Source: an uncultured Chloroflexota bacterium
GTDB taxonomy: Bacteria > Chloroflexota > Anaerolineae > Aggregatilineales > Phototrophicaceae
Direction of reading: 5' to 3'
Assembly: GCA_937974245.1 (NCBI GenBank)
Contig: CALJKV010000088.1
Coordinates: 1-27,235 of the forward strand
Length of the DNA: 27,235 nt
Shown here: piece after piece, positions 1-8,074 of the stretch
Layout of the letters: every line of letters starts with the position of its first letter
Position numbering within the stretch: the first letter of the stretch is position 1
The notes under the pieces: model-generated
The model's input: the letters and a program-made list of their open reading frames with translations, nothing else
Told to the model about the DNA's origin: nothing
The model's database searches: none
Program-made: the position numbers and the translations under genes

Positions 1-104
1 CCTTCACACTCAGTATTGCCGAGTTCTCGTTATGACTTGCACCATTGGTTATATAAACTATACGTTCTATTGTACTGCGATAACCGCCAGACCAACGCAG
101 TCCA

Positions 105-1265
105 TCAGCCCAGTAACACGGCGATTTCAGCCCGCGCCGCTTCATCGGTCTCATGACGCTGGGCGTTCACCAGCAGCGAACGGGCGTCACCGCCCAGGAT
201 ACGCCACAGCGCCCAGGCTGCGTGACCACGAACCAGAGGGCTGCTGTCGCCCAGCAGGGCCTCTAGCAGCGGAACAGCAGCCCGGTTGCCCCAATTCCCG
301 GAAGCGATGCAGGCGTTCCGCACCAGCCGTTCGCGCTTGATGCGGTAGAGCGGCGACCCGTAAAAACGGGCGCGGAAACCGGCCTCATCCAGTGCCAGCA
401 GGTCAAGCAGCGGCGGGGCGGCGCGATTCACATCCTGCGGGTAGAAAACTGATTCCTGAGTGGGCGTGGCGAAGCGTTGAAATGGGCAGACATCCTGGCA
501 AATATCGCAGCCGAACACCCAGTTACCCATCAGTGGACGCAGGTCACGGTCAATCCAGCCTTTATGCTCAATTGTCAAGTAGCTGATACAGCGGCGGGCA
601 TCCAGTATGTGAGGACCGGGAAACGCCCCGGTCGGGCAGGCATTCAGGCAGCGCGTGCAGTTCCCGCACATCGTCGCCCGACCAGGAACATCGTATGAAT
701 CCAATTTCAGCGTAGTGAGGATTTCGCCCAGGAAGAAGCTGCTGCCACGGCGGGGGTGTATGAGCATCGTATTTTTGCCGGTGAACCCCAGCCCGGCCTG
801 ATGCGCGTGACTCCGTTCGAGCAATGCACCGGTATCCACATAGACGCGGTGGATGGAATCCTCTCTCTGCTCGACTGCCAGCCACTCCGCTAATGTTTCC
901 AGGCGAGGCGTCATGATGTCATGATAGTCCGCGCCCCAGGCGTAGGCCGCGATGCGCCCGCGTGCCGGGTCTGCGAGGATAGAAGGCGGCACCACCCCGG
1001 TATGGTAGTCCAACCCGACTACGATGAGAGACTTTATGCCGGGCAGAATGACATTTAGGTCCCGGCGGCGTGCCTGACGGTCTGGGCGTGCCATATACCC
1101 CATCCCGGCGTGCATCCCAGAGTCAATCCAGCGGAAATAGGCATCCAGCATGGGAGAGGGTGCGGCGCGAGTGATGCCTACCAGATTGAAACCAAGTTCA
1201 ACGGCTTTGGTTTTAAGTCGCCCGGTGATCCCTGTATCCTTGTCACCCACTGTAAAATCTCGCAT
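105..1265 (-). CDS. queG: Epoxyqueuosine reductase QueG
   Basis: Predicted to reduce epoxyqueuosine to queuosine in the wobble position of GUN-anticodon tRNAs, the last step of queuosine synthesis, using a cobalamin cofactor and two [4Fe-4S] clusters in the cytosol. The 386-residue protein has the family layout. An N-terminal nitroreductase-like/cobalamin region contains VDTGALLER with Asp144, the presumed catalytic acid. A ferredoxin-like part follows with CGNCTRCLNACP (Cys200, 203, 206, 210) and CDICQDVCP (Cys253, 256, 260), plus Cys226. The C-terminus (about 325-386) carries HEAT-like helices (PLLEALLGDSSPLVRGHAAW), which fits the longer QueG type. The start is not certain: the ATG at 1265 has no clear ribosome binding site, and a GTG five codons later is possible. 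It diverges from the methyltransferase gene with a 41-base gap. No other queuosine gene is in the window. Confidence 0.95.
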   Translation of the reverse strand: MRDFTVGDKDTGITGRLKTKAVELGFNLVGITRAAPSPMLDAYFRWIDSGMHAGMGYMARPDRQARRRDLNVILPGIKSLIVVGLDYHTGVVPPSILADPARGRIAAYAWGADYHDIMTPRLETLAEWLAVEQREDSIHRVYVDTGALLERSHAHQAGLGFTGKNTMLIHPRRGSSFFLGEILTTLKLDSYDVPGRATMCGNCTRCLNACPTGAFPGPHILDARRCISYLTIEHKGWIDRDLRPLMGNWVFGCDICQDVCPFQRFATPTQESVFYPQDVNRAAPPLLDLLALDEAGFRARFYGSPLYRIKRERLVRNACIASGNWGNRAAVPLLEALLGDSSPLVRGHAAWALWRILGGDARSLLVNAQRHETDEAARAEIAVLLG

Positions 1266-1306
1266 AATCGGACACGTTCAGTATTGTACATCAGGCGGAG
1301 GGTACA

Positions 1307-1930
1307 TTGGCGGATTATCAGGATGAGATGGCGGTGCGATGGCGGGAACTGGCGCAGCCGGAAGCGGGGTGGAGTGTGTTGGATGTGTCGGCGCAAACCT
1401 GTAGTGTCACCGGAGATGAGGAATCCACTGAGTATCCGTTCACCGACTCGGCGGCACTGCCGTTGGCGGAAAACCGTTTCGACCTGGTGATGTGCCGGAA
1501 TACTGTCAGTGGCTTCCCCGATGGCTACCGCTTCATGCTGGAAGCTGGACGGATACTCAGACCGGGGGGGGTATTGCTAATGGAGGATACCCTGCTGCCG
1601 GATGGCGAACGCGCCGCCGGATATATGAACGCCTTCCTGAAACTGCGCGATCCCCGTCATATTCGCGCTTATGCTGGCTATGAATGGGAAGGCACGGCGC
1701 TGGACGCGGGATTCGAAGTAGCCCTGGTTGAGCGCTTCACCCACAGTACCCCGCTGCTAGACCCGACCCTTGAAGAACCATATACGCCGTATGCGGTCGA
1801 GCGGCTGCATATTCTACTCAGACAAGCGCCACAGGAAGTAGCAACGTGGCTGCAACCACGCTGCCCCGGCACGGCTGACGCGCGTTTTACACTACACACG
1901 ATCATCCTCAAAGCCGTGAAACCCGTGTAA
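1307..1930 (+). CDS. Class I SAM methyltransferase-like protein, degenerate motif I
   Basis: The 207-residue protein resembles the Methyltransf_11 fold. VLDVSAQT (24-31) sits where the SAM-binding VLDVGCGTG loop is expected. LPLAENRFDLVMCRNTVSGFPD (51-72) matches the LPFPDNSFDLV region, and ILRPGGVLLMED (83-94) is the typical post-II strand. The glycines of motif I are missing, so SAM binding may be weak or lost. The start is a TTG preceded by GGAGGG at 1297-1302 with a 4-base gap, a good ribosome binding site that decides the start. The first 20 residues are short for the family, so the usual N-terminal helices are nearly absent. It stands alone between queG and the convergent hsp20 gene. 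Substrate unknown. Confidence 0.75.
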   Translation: MADYQDEMAVRWRELAQPEAGWSVLDVSAQTCSVTGDEESTEYPFTDSAALPLAENRFDLVMCRNTVSGFPDGYRFMLEAGRILRPGGVLLMEDTLLPDGERAAGYMNAFLKLRDPRHIRAYAGYEWEGTALDAGFEVALVERFTHSTPLLDPTLEEPYTPYAVERLHILLRQAPQEVATWLQPRCPGTADARFTLHTIILKAVKPV

Positions 1931-1936
1931 ATTAAA

Positions 1937-1965
1937 AGGGCGGTGAGACTTTCGCCCACCGCCCT
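1937..1965 (-). terminator. Hairpin terminator between methyltransferase and hsp20
   Basis: A perfect 9-bp stem, AGGGCGGTG (1937-1945) with CACCGCCCT (1957-1965), encloses an 11-base loop. Read on the minus strand the stem is followed by TTTAATTTA, so it best serves as the intrinsic terminator of the hsp20 transcript. It lies only 7 bases after the methyltransferase stop codon and may also stop that plus-strand transcript, although no T run follows on that side. Confidence 0.75.
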
Positions 1966-1993
1966 GCACAGTGTGATTTTGATGTGCTACGAC

Positions 1994-2446
1994 CTAATTC
2001 CTGGATGCCAGCTTCTTGTCCGTCGCCTTGACGGGGATCATCCGGGGCTGGGCTTCTTCCGACTTGGGAATAACCAGCGTCAACAGCCCACTCTCATAGG
2101 TCGCCTCGACCTTTTCCTGGTTGACCCGACCACCAAGATGCACCGAGCGCCGCACTGTGCCGTAACCGCGTTCCTGGATCAGGACGCGCGCATTCTCCGG
2201 CAGAGTCGTCTGCGGGACTTCCGCCGTAATACTCAGCGTGCCATCGTGCAGCCGCACATCAATTTTGTCAGCATTGACACCAGGCAGCGCCGCGATGATG
2301 GTATAAGCCTCATCGGTCTCGTAGACATCAATACCCAGGGTGTCCCCGGCGTATTCCGAGCCGCGCCAGCTCTCGTCAAACAGACGATCCATCGCCCGCT
2401 GCATCGCCAACATCTCACGGAAAGGATTCCACCGTACTACTGTCAT
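1994..2446 (-). CDS. Small heat shock protein, Hsp20/alpha-crystallin family
   Basis: An ATP-independent holdase chaperone that binds unfolding proteins in the cytosol as a large oligomer. The 150 residues begin with the bacterial class A style WNPFREMLAMQRAMDRLFDE. The alpha-crystallin domain covers about 38-135, with LPGVNADKIDVRL and the signature GLLTLVIPK. A C-terminal I-x-V-type tail motif (IPV in RMIPVKA) docks subunits. The start ATG is preceded by AGGAGG with a 7-base gap. The gene has its own consensus promoter about 60 bases upstream and a terminator just downstream, so it is probably monocistronic. I see no CIRCE repeat (TTAGCACTC-N9-GAGTGCTAA) upstream, so HrcA control is not supported. 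Confidence 0.95.
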   Translation of the reverse strand: MTVVRWNPFREMLAMQRAMDRLFDESWRGSEYAGDTLGIDVYETDEAYTIIAALPGVNADKIDVRLHDGTLSITAEVPQTTLPENARVLIQERGYGTVRRSVHLGGRVNQEKVEATYESGLLTLVIPKSEEAQPRMIPVKATDKKLASRN

Positions 2447-2507
2447 TTTTCGCCTCCTAAAAGGTTCTCAGAAACGAATTACCGATCAATTCTGATTCAA
2501 GCACTGC

Positions 2508-2537
2508 AATATAAAAAATGCCTATGCAAAATGTCAA
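2508..2537 (-). promoter_or_regulatory. Sigma-70-type promoter of hsp20
   Basis: On the minus strand a perfect -35 box TTGACA (2537 down to 2532) is separated by 18 bases from TATATT (2513 down to 2508), a good -10 box. It is placed to drive the hsp20 gene with a leader of roughly 55 bases. It is the closest match to the housekeeping consensus that I found in the window, which suggests appreciable expression without heat-specific sigma factors. Confidence 0.7.
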
Positions 2538-2697
2538 AAACACATAAGACACTGGCCCTCTTTTTTCGGGTATCTCCCCCATTTCATTCGTTGGTAAATA
2601 TGGTAGGCTAACAAAATACAGTACGGAGTCTTGAATGGAATGCGGAAAACAGCGAGTGATGGGTTGCCTAGCCCGCTGAGGCTGAAAGGGCGAACGA

Positions 2698-3483
2698 GTG
2701 AGCAAATCACCACTTTCACGCGAAGAACTGCGTGATATTATTGACCTGTCGCTGTGGGTAGGGCAGCTTTTGCTCCAGCACGGCGCGGACGCGGAAAGGG
2801 TGGAAGAGACGATCCACCGGTTCGGCACAGCGTTGGGCTGTGACTGGATTGATGTGCTGGTTTCGCCCAATGTGATTGCCATCACGACCACCAGTGGCGA
2901 AGAATTCCGCACAAAAATACGGCGCGTGATCAATATCGGCGTCAATATGTTCATGATTAGCGCCATCAACCGCCTGAGCCGCCGCGTGGCCGCCGGGGAG
3001 TTAGACCGCTTCCAGGTGCGCTCAGAAATCGAGCGGATTAACAACACCCCGCCCCTGTATAATCGCTGGGTCGTGGTGGGCATGGTCGGGCTGGCGTGCG
3101 GCGCGTTCAGCCAGCTTTTTGGCGGCGACGGCCCGGTATTCGCAGTGACGGTGGTGGCATCCTCCATTGCCATGTTCGTACGTCAGGAACTGACCCGCCA
3201 CTTCTTCAATCCGCTGCTGGTCGTGATCGCGACGGCCTTTGTAGCCGGGGTAGTCGCGGCGACGGGAGTACACTTCGAGCTGGGTGAGCAACCAGAACTG
3301 GCGCTGGCGGCGTCGGTGCTGCTGCTGGTGCCGGGCGTGCCACTCATCAACAGTGCCGAAGATCTGATTAAAGGGCATTCGGTTCTTGGGCTTACACGGG
3401 GCATTGTCGGCGGACTCATCACACTGGCAATCGCATTAGGCCTGTCGCTGGCTCTGCGGCTGATAGGAGTCGATACTTTATGA
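2698..3483 (+). CDS. ThrE/YjjP-type exporter subunit (DUF1212 half)
   Basis: This is the N-terminal half of a split threonine/serine exporter-type transporter in the cytoplasmic membrane. It has 261 residues. A soluble N-terminal part includes LLQHGADAERVEETIHRFGTALGC, the conserved start of the family. About five membrane segments follow from residue 120 on, with the signature PGVPLINSAEDLIKGH near 225. It starts with GTG at 2698, with AAAGGG 7 bases upstream. Its stop overlaps the start of the next gene by ATGA, so the two are translationally coupled. The pair resembles E. coli YjjP/YjjB, which has been linked to succinate export. Other ThrE proteins export threonine and serine, so the substrate here is open. 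Confidence 0.88.
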   Translation: MSKSPLSREELRDIIDLSLWVGQLLLQHGADAERVEETIHRFGTALGCDWIDVLVSPNVIAITTTSGEEFRTKIRRVINIGVNMFMISAINRLSRRVAAGELDRFQVRSEIERINNTPPLYNRWVVVGMVGLACGAFSQLFGGDGPVFAVTVVASSIAMFVRQELTRHFFNPLLVVIATAFVAGVVAATGVHFELGEQPELALAASVLLLVPGVPLINSAEDLIKGHSVLGLTRGIVGGLITLAIALGLSLALRLIGVDTL

Positions 3484-3959
3484 ATGCAACCGATTGGGCG
3501 ATACTGATGGTTCGTGATGCGTTCTGGGCGGCAGTGGCGGCTGCTGGATTTGCGATTCTGTTCAATGTGCCGCACCGGACTTTAGCCGGGTGCGCTATTG
3601 CAGCAGCGGTTGGACACATGACGCGGACACTGCTGACCCAGGTCGGCGTAGATGCTCAGATCGCCACGTTAGCGGGCGCGACGCTAATCGGGTTTACGGG
3701 CGTGGCCTTCGCCCGGCGCTGGCGTACACCGGCGATGGTTTTTACCATCAGCGCGGCAATCACCCTGGTTCCCGGTGTAGTCGCCTACAAGACTATGCTG
3801 GGGCTGCTGGAACTGACGCGCATTGACCCGGCGCAGGCCGCTCCGCTCCTGGCAGATGTGGCAGTCAACGCGGCACGCACGGCGTTCTCGCTCGGTTCTA
3901 TCGCGGTGGGCATTGCCGCGCCAAGCCTGCTGCTCTACCGTCAGAAGCCGATTGTGTGA
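3480..3959 (+). CDS. ThrE/YjjB-type exporter subunit (small half)
   Basis: The partner of the preceding gene: 159 residues with five predicted membrane segments. It contains the family's ITLVPGVVAYKTMLGLLE motif near residues 97-112. Together the two proteins give about ten membrane segments, the number found in fused ThrE transporters, so they most likely form one complex. It starts at the ATG of the ATGA overlap at 3480. No terminator is evident after it, and the next gene begins 63 bases downstream with clearly different base composition. Confidence 0.87.
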   Translation: MNATDWAILMVRDAFWAAVAAAGFAILFNVPHRTLAGCAIAAAVGHMTRTLLTQVGVDAQIATLAGATLIGFTGVAFARRWRTPAMVFTISAAITLVPGVVAYKTMLGLLELTRIDPAQAAPLLADVAVNAARTAFSLGSIAVGIAAPSLLLYRQKPIV

Positions 3960-4022
3960 AACAGTGGATTTGGGACGATTGTGTCTGAAAGATACGATAC
4001 TGGCACAGGAAGGCGTTGATCT

Positions 4023-4469
4023 TTGACCGATAAGATCGTTCTGTATCCTGAAATTGACTATATTGGTGCTGTGCGGCTTCAAGGGCGCTGGCGCATTTAC
4101 TACAGTGTTCTCGGTATGTGGATTCTGGACTATAAACAGTATCGCCCTTCTTACGACCCAGAATCTGCAACCGGGTGGCGCTCTAATCTACTTACTATTG
4201 ACGCCAGCAATGCCGACCAATACTGTCAAACTATGAATGAGCTATCCGTTGAAGCTTTTCGACAGACTGTATATAAACTTCGTGGGGAAGAAGACAAACT
4301 CATTCACTTTAAGCCTCGTATAGTTTTCGTTGTGGATTTTGATAAGAAGTTGTTTGTGAATGGTTGGTGGGAGTCTGCCATTCCTTTCCATAAACTGCTT
4401 CCCGAAGGCTGGCAAGGCATAGAGGATGATGTTTATAAGTATATCCCTTCTGAATTGAAGCATTCGTAG
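4023..4469 (+). CDS. Hypothetical protein, 148 aa
   Basis: I do not recognise this family. The protein is soluble, rich in aromatic residues (many Trp and Tyr) and mildly acidic, with no signal peptide or membrane segment. Features visible are YYSVLGMWILDYKQYRPSYD near the N-terminus and IVFVVDFDKKLFVNGWWESAIPFHKLLPEGWQGIEDDVYKYIP at the C-terminus. The start is TTG at 4023, supported by AGGAAGG at 4007-4013. Its bases are more AT-rich than the exporter genes before it. It lies directly upstream of the vapBC pair, so this looks like an accessory patch. The size and aromatic, acidic composition resemble immunity-type proteins, but that is only an impression. Confidence 0.6.
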   Translation: MTDKIVLYPEIDYIGAVRLQGRWRIYYSVLGMWILDYKQYRPSYDPESATGWRSNLLTIDASNADQYCQTMNELSVEAFRQTVYKLRGEEDKLIHFKPRIVFVVDFDKKLFVNGWWESAIPFHKLLPEGWQGIEDDVYKYIPSELKHS

Positions 4470-4500
4470 GTCAGCATCACTTCTTATTACTCGTATAAAG

Positions 4501-4524
4501 TATAATGAATATAGATTCACTATA
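4501..4524 (+). promoter_or_regulatory. vapBC -10 box and overlapping operator palindrome
   Basis: TATAAT at 4501-4506 is a perfect -10 box. It forms the left end of an imperfect palindrome: TATAATGAAT (4501-4510), a 4-base spacer, then ATTCACTATA (4515-4524). Nine of ten positions pair. Toxin-antitoxin operons of the VapBC family are usually autorepressed by the antitoxin-toxin complex binding such a palindrome over the promoter. The position 20 bases before the vapB start fits that role. A -35 box is not clear. Confidence 0.6.
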
Positions 4525-4543
4525 AGACCGTGAGGCGCAGGGA

Positions 4544-4741
4544 ATGGCTATCAAACGAGTAGCGGATATGACACTGGATGAACTGAATGCATTGATTGAT
4601 GAGCGATTGCGACAGATTCTGAAACCACAGGATAATCGCTCTATCGAGGAAGTACTGGACTCAATTGACCGCAATATGTGGACACCACCACCAGGTACGA
4701 AATCATCCCTTGAATTGTTACGGGAAGATCGTGACGCATGA
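4544..4741 (+). CDS. vapB: VapB-type antitoxin
   Basis: A small 65-residue protein expected to bind and neutralise the PIN-domain toxin encoded next to it and to repress its own promoter. It begins MAIKRVADMTLDELNALIDERLRQIL, a short helical N-terminus seen in antitoxins of VapC toxins in Chloroflexota and Cyanobacteria. A flexible, charged C-terminal tail (NMWTPPPGTKSSLELLREDRDA) is typical of the toxin-wrapping segment. GAGG at 4532-4535 lies 8 bases before the ATG. Its stop overlaps the toxin start by ATGA at 4738, as expected for a coupled pair. The identification rests on the size, the neighbour and the operator; the sequence alone would be weak evidence. Confidence 0.75.
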   Translation: MAIKRVADMTLDELNALIDERLRQILKPQDNRSIEEVLDSIDRNMWTPPPGTKSSLELLREDRDA

Positions 4742-5161
4742 CGGATTATGTTATTGATGCCAGCGTCGTTGTCCAGCGTCTTATTCGAGATACCTATACC
4801 GAACACGTAAAAGTGTTATTCAGACAGTTGCTCACTGGGAACCGGCTTCATCGTACCCGAATTCTGTCTACTGGAATGCACCAATGTCATCTGGAAGCAA
4901 GTCCGCTTTCAGGGAATGCCACAAGATCAAGCTGATGATTTGGTCAATGACTTAAACGCTTTGCCGCTAACCATTATGCCTGTAACAGGATTACTGGCGC
5001 GTGGATTGCATGTTGGACTTATTCATGAACTGGCTGTATATGACTCGGTACACATTGCACTGGCTGAGCGACTGAGTAGACCACTCATTACTGCTGATGA
5101 ACGACAGGAAAAGGCAGCTAACGCGATGGCCGTGACGATCAAAGCGCTGGCTGACTTCTGA
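4738..5161 (+). pseudogene. vapC: VapC-type PIN-domain toxin, frameshifted
   Basis: PIN-domain toxins are Mg-dependent RNases that cut tRNA or rRNA. The reading frame from 4738 starts well (MTDYVIDASVVVQRLI, first catalytic Asp) but leaves the family after LFRQLLTG. The family sequence resumes one base on, as TGFIVPEFCLLECTNVIWK, and runs to 5161 with YDSVHIALAE and LITADERQ. All four acidic positions are present across the two frames. Removing one G of the GGG at 4837-4839 would restore a single protein of 140 residues, a normal VapC length. Either the gene is disrupted or the read has a one-base error. No compensating stop codon or decay is seen elsewhere in it, so the lesion is recent or artificial. 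Confidence 0.85.
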
Positions 5162-5319
5162 ACTATAGACTGACATGTTCTTTGCGAAAACCTTCCTGAT
5201 CCGCCAAATTGGTCTCTTGACCGCATTTCCAGGTCGTATGACAATGAGAAATCACCGTGAACCTGTAATTCCGGTGTAGAACACCCTGTCAACTGCCGGC
5301 TACCCCTGAGAAACAACAA

Positions 5320-6522
5320 ATGTCGTATATCCTGTCCCTGTATCGTGCCCGTCACCATCCGCTGGTGCTTTCGCTGTATGTCCCGGCGTTCCTGTTCTGG
5401 TTTGCGAACAGCCTGATCTTGCCAGTGCTTCCGCTATACGCCGGCGAGTTCTCAATTTCGTATGGGCTGATCGGGTTGCTTTTGGCAGGCGACGGTATCG
5501 GCATGCTGCTGGGGGACATCCCCGGGGGGCTGCTGCTGAGGCGCTTTGGCAGACGGCGGGTGATGATCGGGGGCATCGCCGGGGCGGCGCTGGCGACAGT
5601 AGCGCTGTTCTGGGCGCATTCCATACCGGAAGCCCTGCTCTACCGGATCATCAGCGGATTCTGTGTGGCTGGTTACAGTGTGGCACGCCACGACTACATT
5701 TCAAGCAGTGTCAATGTGGGCACACGCGGGCGGGCGATTTCACTGCTGGGCGGGATGTACCGCACCGGCAAATTTGTCGGCCCGGCGATAGGCGCGAGCA
5801 TCGCGGCGGCCTTCGGACTGCGGCTGACATTCCTGACGGCGGGCCTGATGGGCGTGGTAGCGCTGCTGATTGTGGCCTGGTACATGCCGGATACAGACAT
5901 CCCCCCTGCTTCGCCTACCAGCGGCAAGCAGCAGATAATCAGCACTGTCAAAACCCATTTTGGGGTGTTCAGCACCGCCGGGCTGGGGCAGATCTTTGTG
6001 CAGATGCTCCGCAGCGGCACTCTGGTCATTATTCCGCTCTATGCTGACCGCGTGCTAGGGTTGGGTGTGCAGGATATTGGCTTTATCATGAGTCTGGGTG
6101 CGGCAATGGATATGCTGATGTTCCTGCCCGCCGGAATTGTCATGGATCGCCTGGGACGCAAGTACGCGATTGTCCCCAGCTTCATCATTCAAGCCTGCGG
6201 GATGGCAATCATCCCCTTTACCGCCAGTTTTGGCGGGCTGCTGTTCGCAGCGGGATTGATCGGTTTCGGCAACGGCCTGAGTTCCGGCACGATGATGACT
6301 ATCGGCTCCGACCTGGCACCGATGAACTCACGCGGGGAGTTCCTGGGGGTCTGGCGGTTGATTGGCGACATTGGCTCGTCGGGCGGGCCAATCGTGGTAG
6401 GGGCAATTGCCGGGGCGCTGACCCTGCCGCCGTCGGCGCTGGTGATGACCGGGATAGGCTTCCTGGCCGCCTGGATATTTTCCTACCGCGTGCCGGAGAC
6501 CCTCAAGAAAGAGGCTCGGTAG
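5320..6522 (+). CDS. MFS transporter, 12-TM
   Basis: A cytoplasmic-membrane secondary transporter of the major facilitator superfamily, probably a drug or metabolite exporter. Its 400 residues and about twelve hydrophobic segments match the family. The loop between segments 2 and 3 carries motif A as GDIPGGLLLRRFGRRR (near 65-80). The equivalent loop of the second half reads AGIVMDRLGRKY, which shows the internal duplication. The central loop (PDTDIPPASPTSGKQQ) is short. No good ribosome binding site precedes the ATG at 5320, so the start is chosen because the first membrane helix begins about 15 residues later. No partner gene indicates the substrate. Confidence 0.9.
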   Translation: MSYILSLYRARHHPLVLSLYVPAFLFWFANSLILPVLPLYAGEFSISYGLIGLLLAGDGIGMLLGDIPGGLLLRRFGRRRVMIGGIAGAALATVALFWAHSIPEALLYRIISGFCVAGYSVARHDYISSSVNVGTRGRAISLLGGMYRTGKFVGPAIGASIAAAFGLRLTFLTAGLMGVVALLIVAWYMPDTDIPPASPTSGKQQIISTVKTHFGVFSTAGLGQIFVQMLRSGTLVIIPLYADRVLGLGVQDIGFIMSLGAAMDMLMFLPAGIVMDRLGRKYAIVPSFIIQACGMAIIPFTASFGGLLFAAGLIGFGNGLSSGTMMTIGSDLAPMNSRGEFLGVWRLIGDIGSSGGPIVVGAIAGALTLPPSALVMTGIGFLAAWIFSYRVPETLKKEAR

Positions 6523-6582
6523 ATTTACACAGCGATATTACAATTCGGTTTGATCTTACGCCACGCAAAATAGATACTCGTC

Positions 6583-6588
6583 TATAAT
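6583..6588 (+). promoter_or_regulatory. Candidate -10 box upstream of the TPR-rhomboid operon
   Basis: A perfect TATAAT lies about 100 bases before the preferred start of the TPR gene, in the AT-rich gap after the transporter gene. No convincing -35 box lies 16 to 18 bases upstream. A second weak candidate, TTGATG at 6606-6611 with TATCTA at 6630-6635 (18-base spacer), is closer to the gene. Confidence 0.35.
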
Positions 6589-6688
6589 AAATTGTGTTCA
6601 TTTCATTGATGGACACATTTATCAGAAGTTATCTATTGTGAGCGTGCATGATGCGTTCGCAATACATCATGTCAAAAGGAACAACGAC

Positions 6689-8074
6689 ATGACGGACGCA
6701 CAAACCCTATTCCGCCAGGGCGTCCTCGCAGTCCGCGAAAAGAACATCGCTGAAGGACGCAAACTCCTCACCGAATCGCTACGTCTCGACCCCAATAATG
6801 AAATGGGCTGGTTATGGTTGTCGCGCACAGTCTCCAAAGCGGAGATCAAGCTGCAATGCCTGGATCGCACTTTAAGGCTGAACCCGGCCAATGAAGCGGC
6901 CAATGCCATGCGCCAGCAAATCCTCAACGAGATAAACCATCGGGATGCCCCGCCGTCCGCTGAAGTGGCGGAAACTGAAGAAGAAGCCGCGCCACCGCCC
7001 AAACCCAAACGCAAGACACCCACTGCCGCCCAGCAGCGCCAGATTCAAGGCTGGTTGAGCAGCGCGGAGAGACTTGTTGAGCAAGAGGACGTGGAGGGCG
7101 CAATTGACAAATGGATCCGGGTGCTGGAGATTGTTCCTGACCACGAGATCGCCCTACCAAGCGCCGTGCGCCATCTTTCCCGCCAGAAGCACATTGACGA
7201 TGCCCATGACCTGGTGTGGGACGCTATCCACAGTGACACCGAGAATCCCGCAATTTACCTGACAGCGGTTGACATCGCCCGCTACCAGAAAAACGAATAT
7301 GAAGCCAATGAGCTGCGGGAACGGTTGGCTCTGCTGCCAACCGCTACCGAGGATATGATTAGCGAGTTGGTAGATCATTACCGGAAACGCGACGAACATC
7401 ACCAGGCTGAAACCATCCTCCTGAACGGCATCCAGAGCCACCCCCAAAGCCAGAAACTTCTGGTGCAGATAGGCGACCTGCTCACAGACTGGGGACGCAA
7501 ACACGAGGCGCAAACCTATTATGAGCGTGCCGCCCGCCTGGGTACACGTACCAAAGAAGGTAAAGTTGCCGACCAGAAACTCCTGGCGACAGCGCCGCTG
7601 CTGACCGACAAAGAGCGCGGAAGCATGACCCTGGCGTGGCGTGAAGCGGCAGGAGTCGGCGTCGCCTATCTGCTCCTGGGTTGGCAGGATGCCGGGTTGA
7701 ACATGGCGTTCATGGGGGTGTCGCGGTGGTTAGGGGTTCTACTCAGTGTGGCCGGGGCGTATCTGACCATCACGGCCACGTCTTCTCCACAGCAGCAACC
7801 ACTGGGGCGATTATTCAAAGGCGAACCGCCGGAAAAACCGAAGCGCAAACACGAGGATGCACCCTCGGAGGCCGCCGGACCGATCCCCGCTGCCAGCGAA
7901 CTACCAATCATCCCAACTCATATCCGCCTGATATTGGGGAGCGTTGGTGCAGTGATCTTGTTGATTGCCTTCTGGTTGGTCTTCTCGCAGGCGATTACCC
8001 TGCTGGTGAACCCGGTGCCGCCGTGTATACCAACAATTGAACAGCTTATCAACGGGGAAGCGCACGGATGTTAA
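6689..8074 (+). CDS. TPR-repeat membrane protein
   Basis: 461 residues from the ATG at 6689, which has AAAGGA at 6675-6680 as ribosome binding site; an upstream GTG at 6638 is less likely. The N-terminus (about 1-80) has tetratricopeptide repeats of the form TLFRQGVLAVREKNIAEGRKLL and LDPNNEMGWLWLSRTV, common in Chloroflexota. A Pro/Lys-rich linker (about 85-115) follows. Further helical repeats cover 120-310. Hydrophobic segments lie near 330-380 (one or two) and 415-445 (one). The repeats probably face the cytosol and bind partner proteins. The gene overlaps the rhomboid gene by 7 bases, so the two are co-translated and may work together, for example by presenting substrates to the protease. 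That role is inferred from gene order only. Confidence 0.8.
   Translation: MTDAQTLFRQGVLAVREKNIAEGRKLLTESLRLDPNNEMGWLWLSRTVSKAEIKLQCLDRTLRLNPANEAANAMRQQILNEINHRDAPPSAEVAETEEEAAPPPKPKRKTPTAAQQRQIQGWLSSAERLVEQEDVEGAIDKWIRVLEIVPDHEIALPSAVRHLSRQKHIDDAHDLVWDAIHSDTENPAIYLTAVDIARYQKNEYEANELRERLALLPTATEDMISELVDHYRKRDEHHQAETILLNGIQSHPQSQKLLVQIGDLLTDWGRKHEAQTYYERAARLGTRTKEGKVADQKLLATAPLLTDKERGSMTLAWREAAGVGVAYLLLGWQDAGLNMAFMGVSRWLGVLLSVAGAYLTITATSSPQQQPLGRLFKGEPPEKPKRKHEDAPSEAAGPIPAASELPIIPTHIRLILGSVGAVILLIAFWLVFSQAITLLVNPVPPCIPTIEQLINGEAHGC

Noticed and set aside
37..64. Promoter-like TTGCAC and TATACG boxes on the plus strand at the left edge
   Set aside because: They would drive transcription antisense into queG, and no gene follows on that strand.
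2447..2507. Heat-shock CIRCE or thermometer element before hsp20
   Set aside because: No CIRCE repeat is present and I could not find a ROSE-type U(U/C)GCU pairing with the ribosome binding site.
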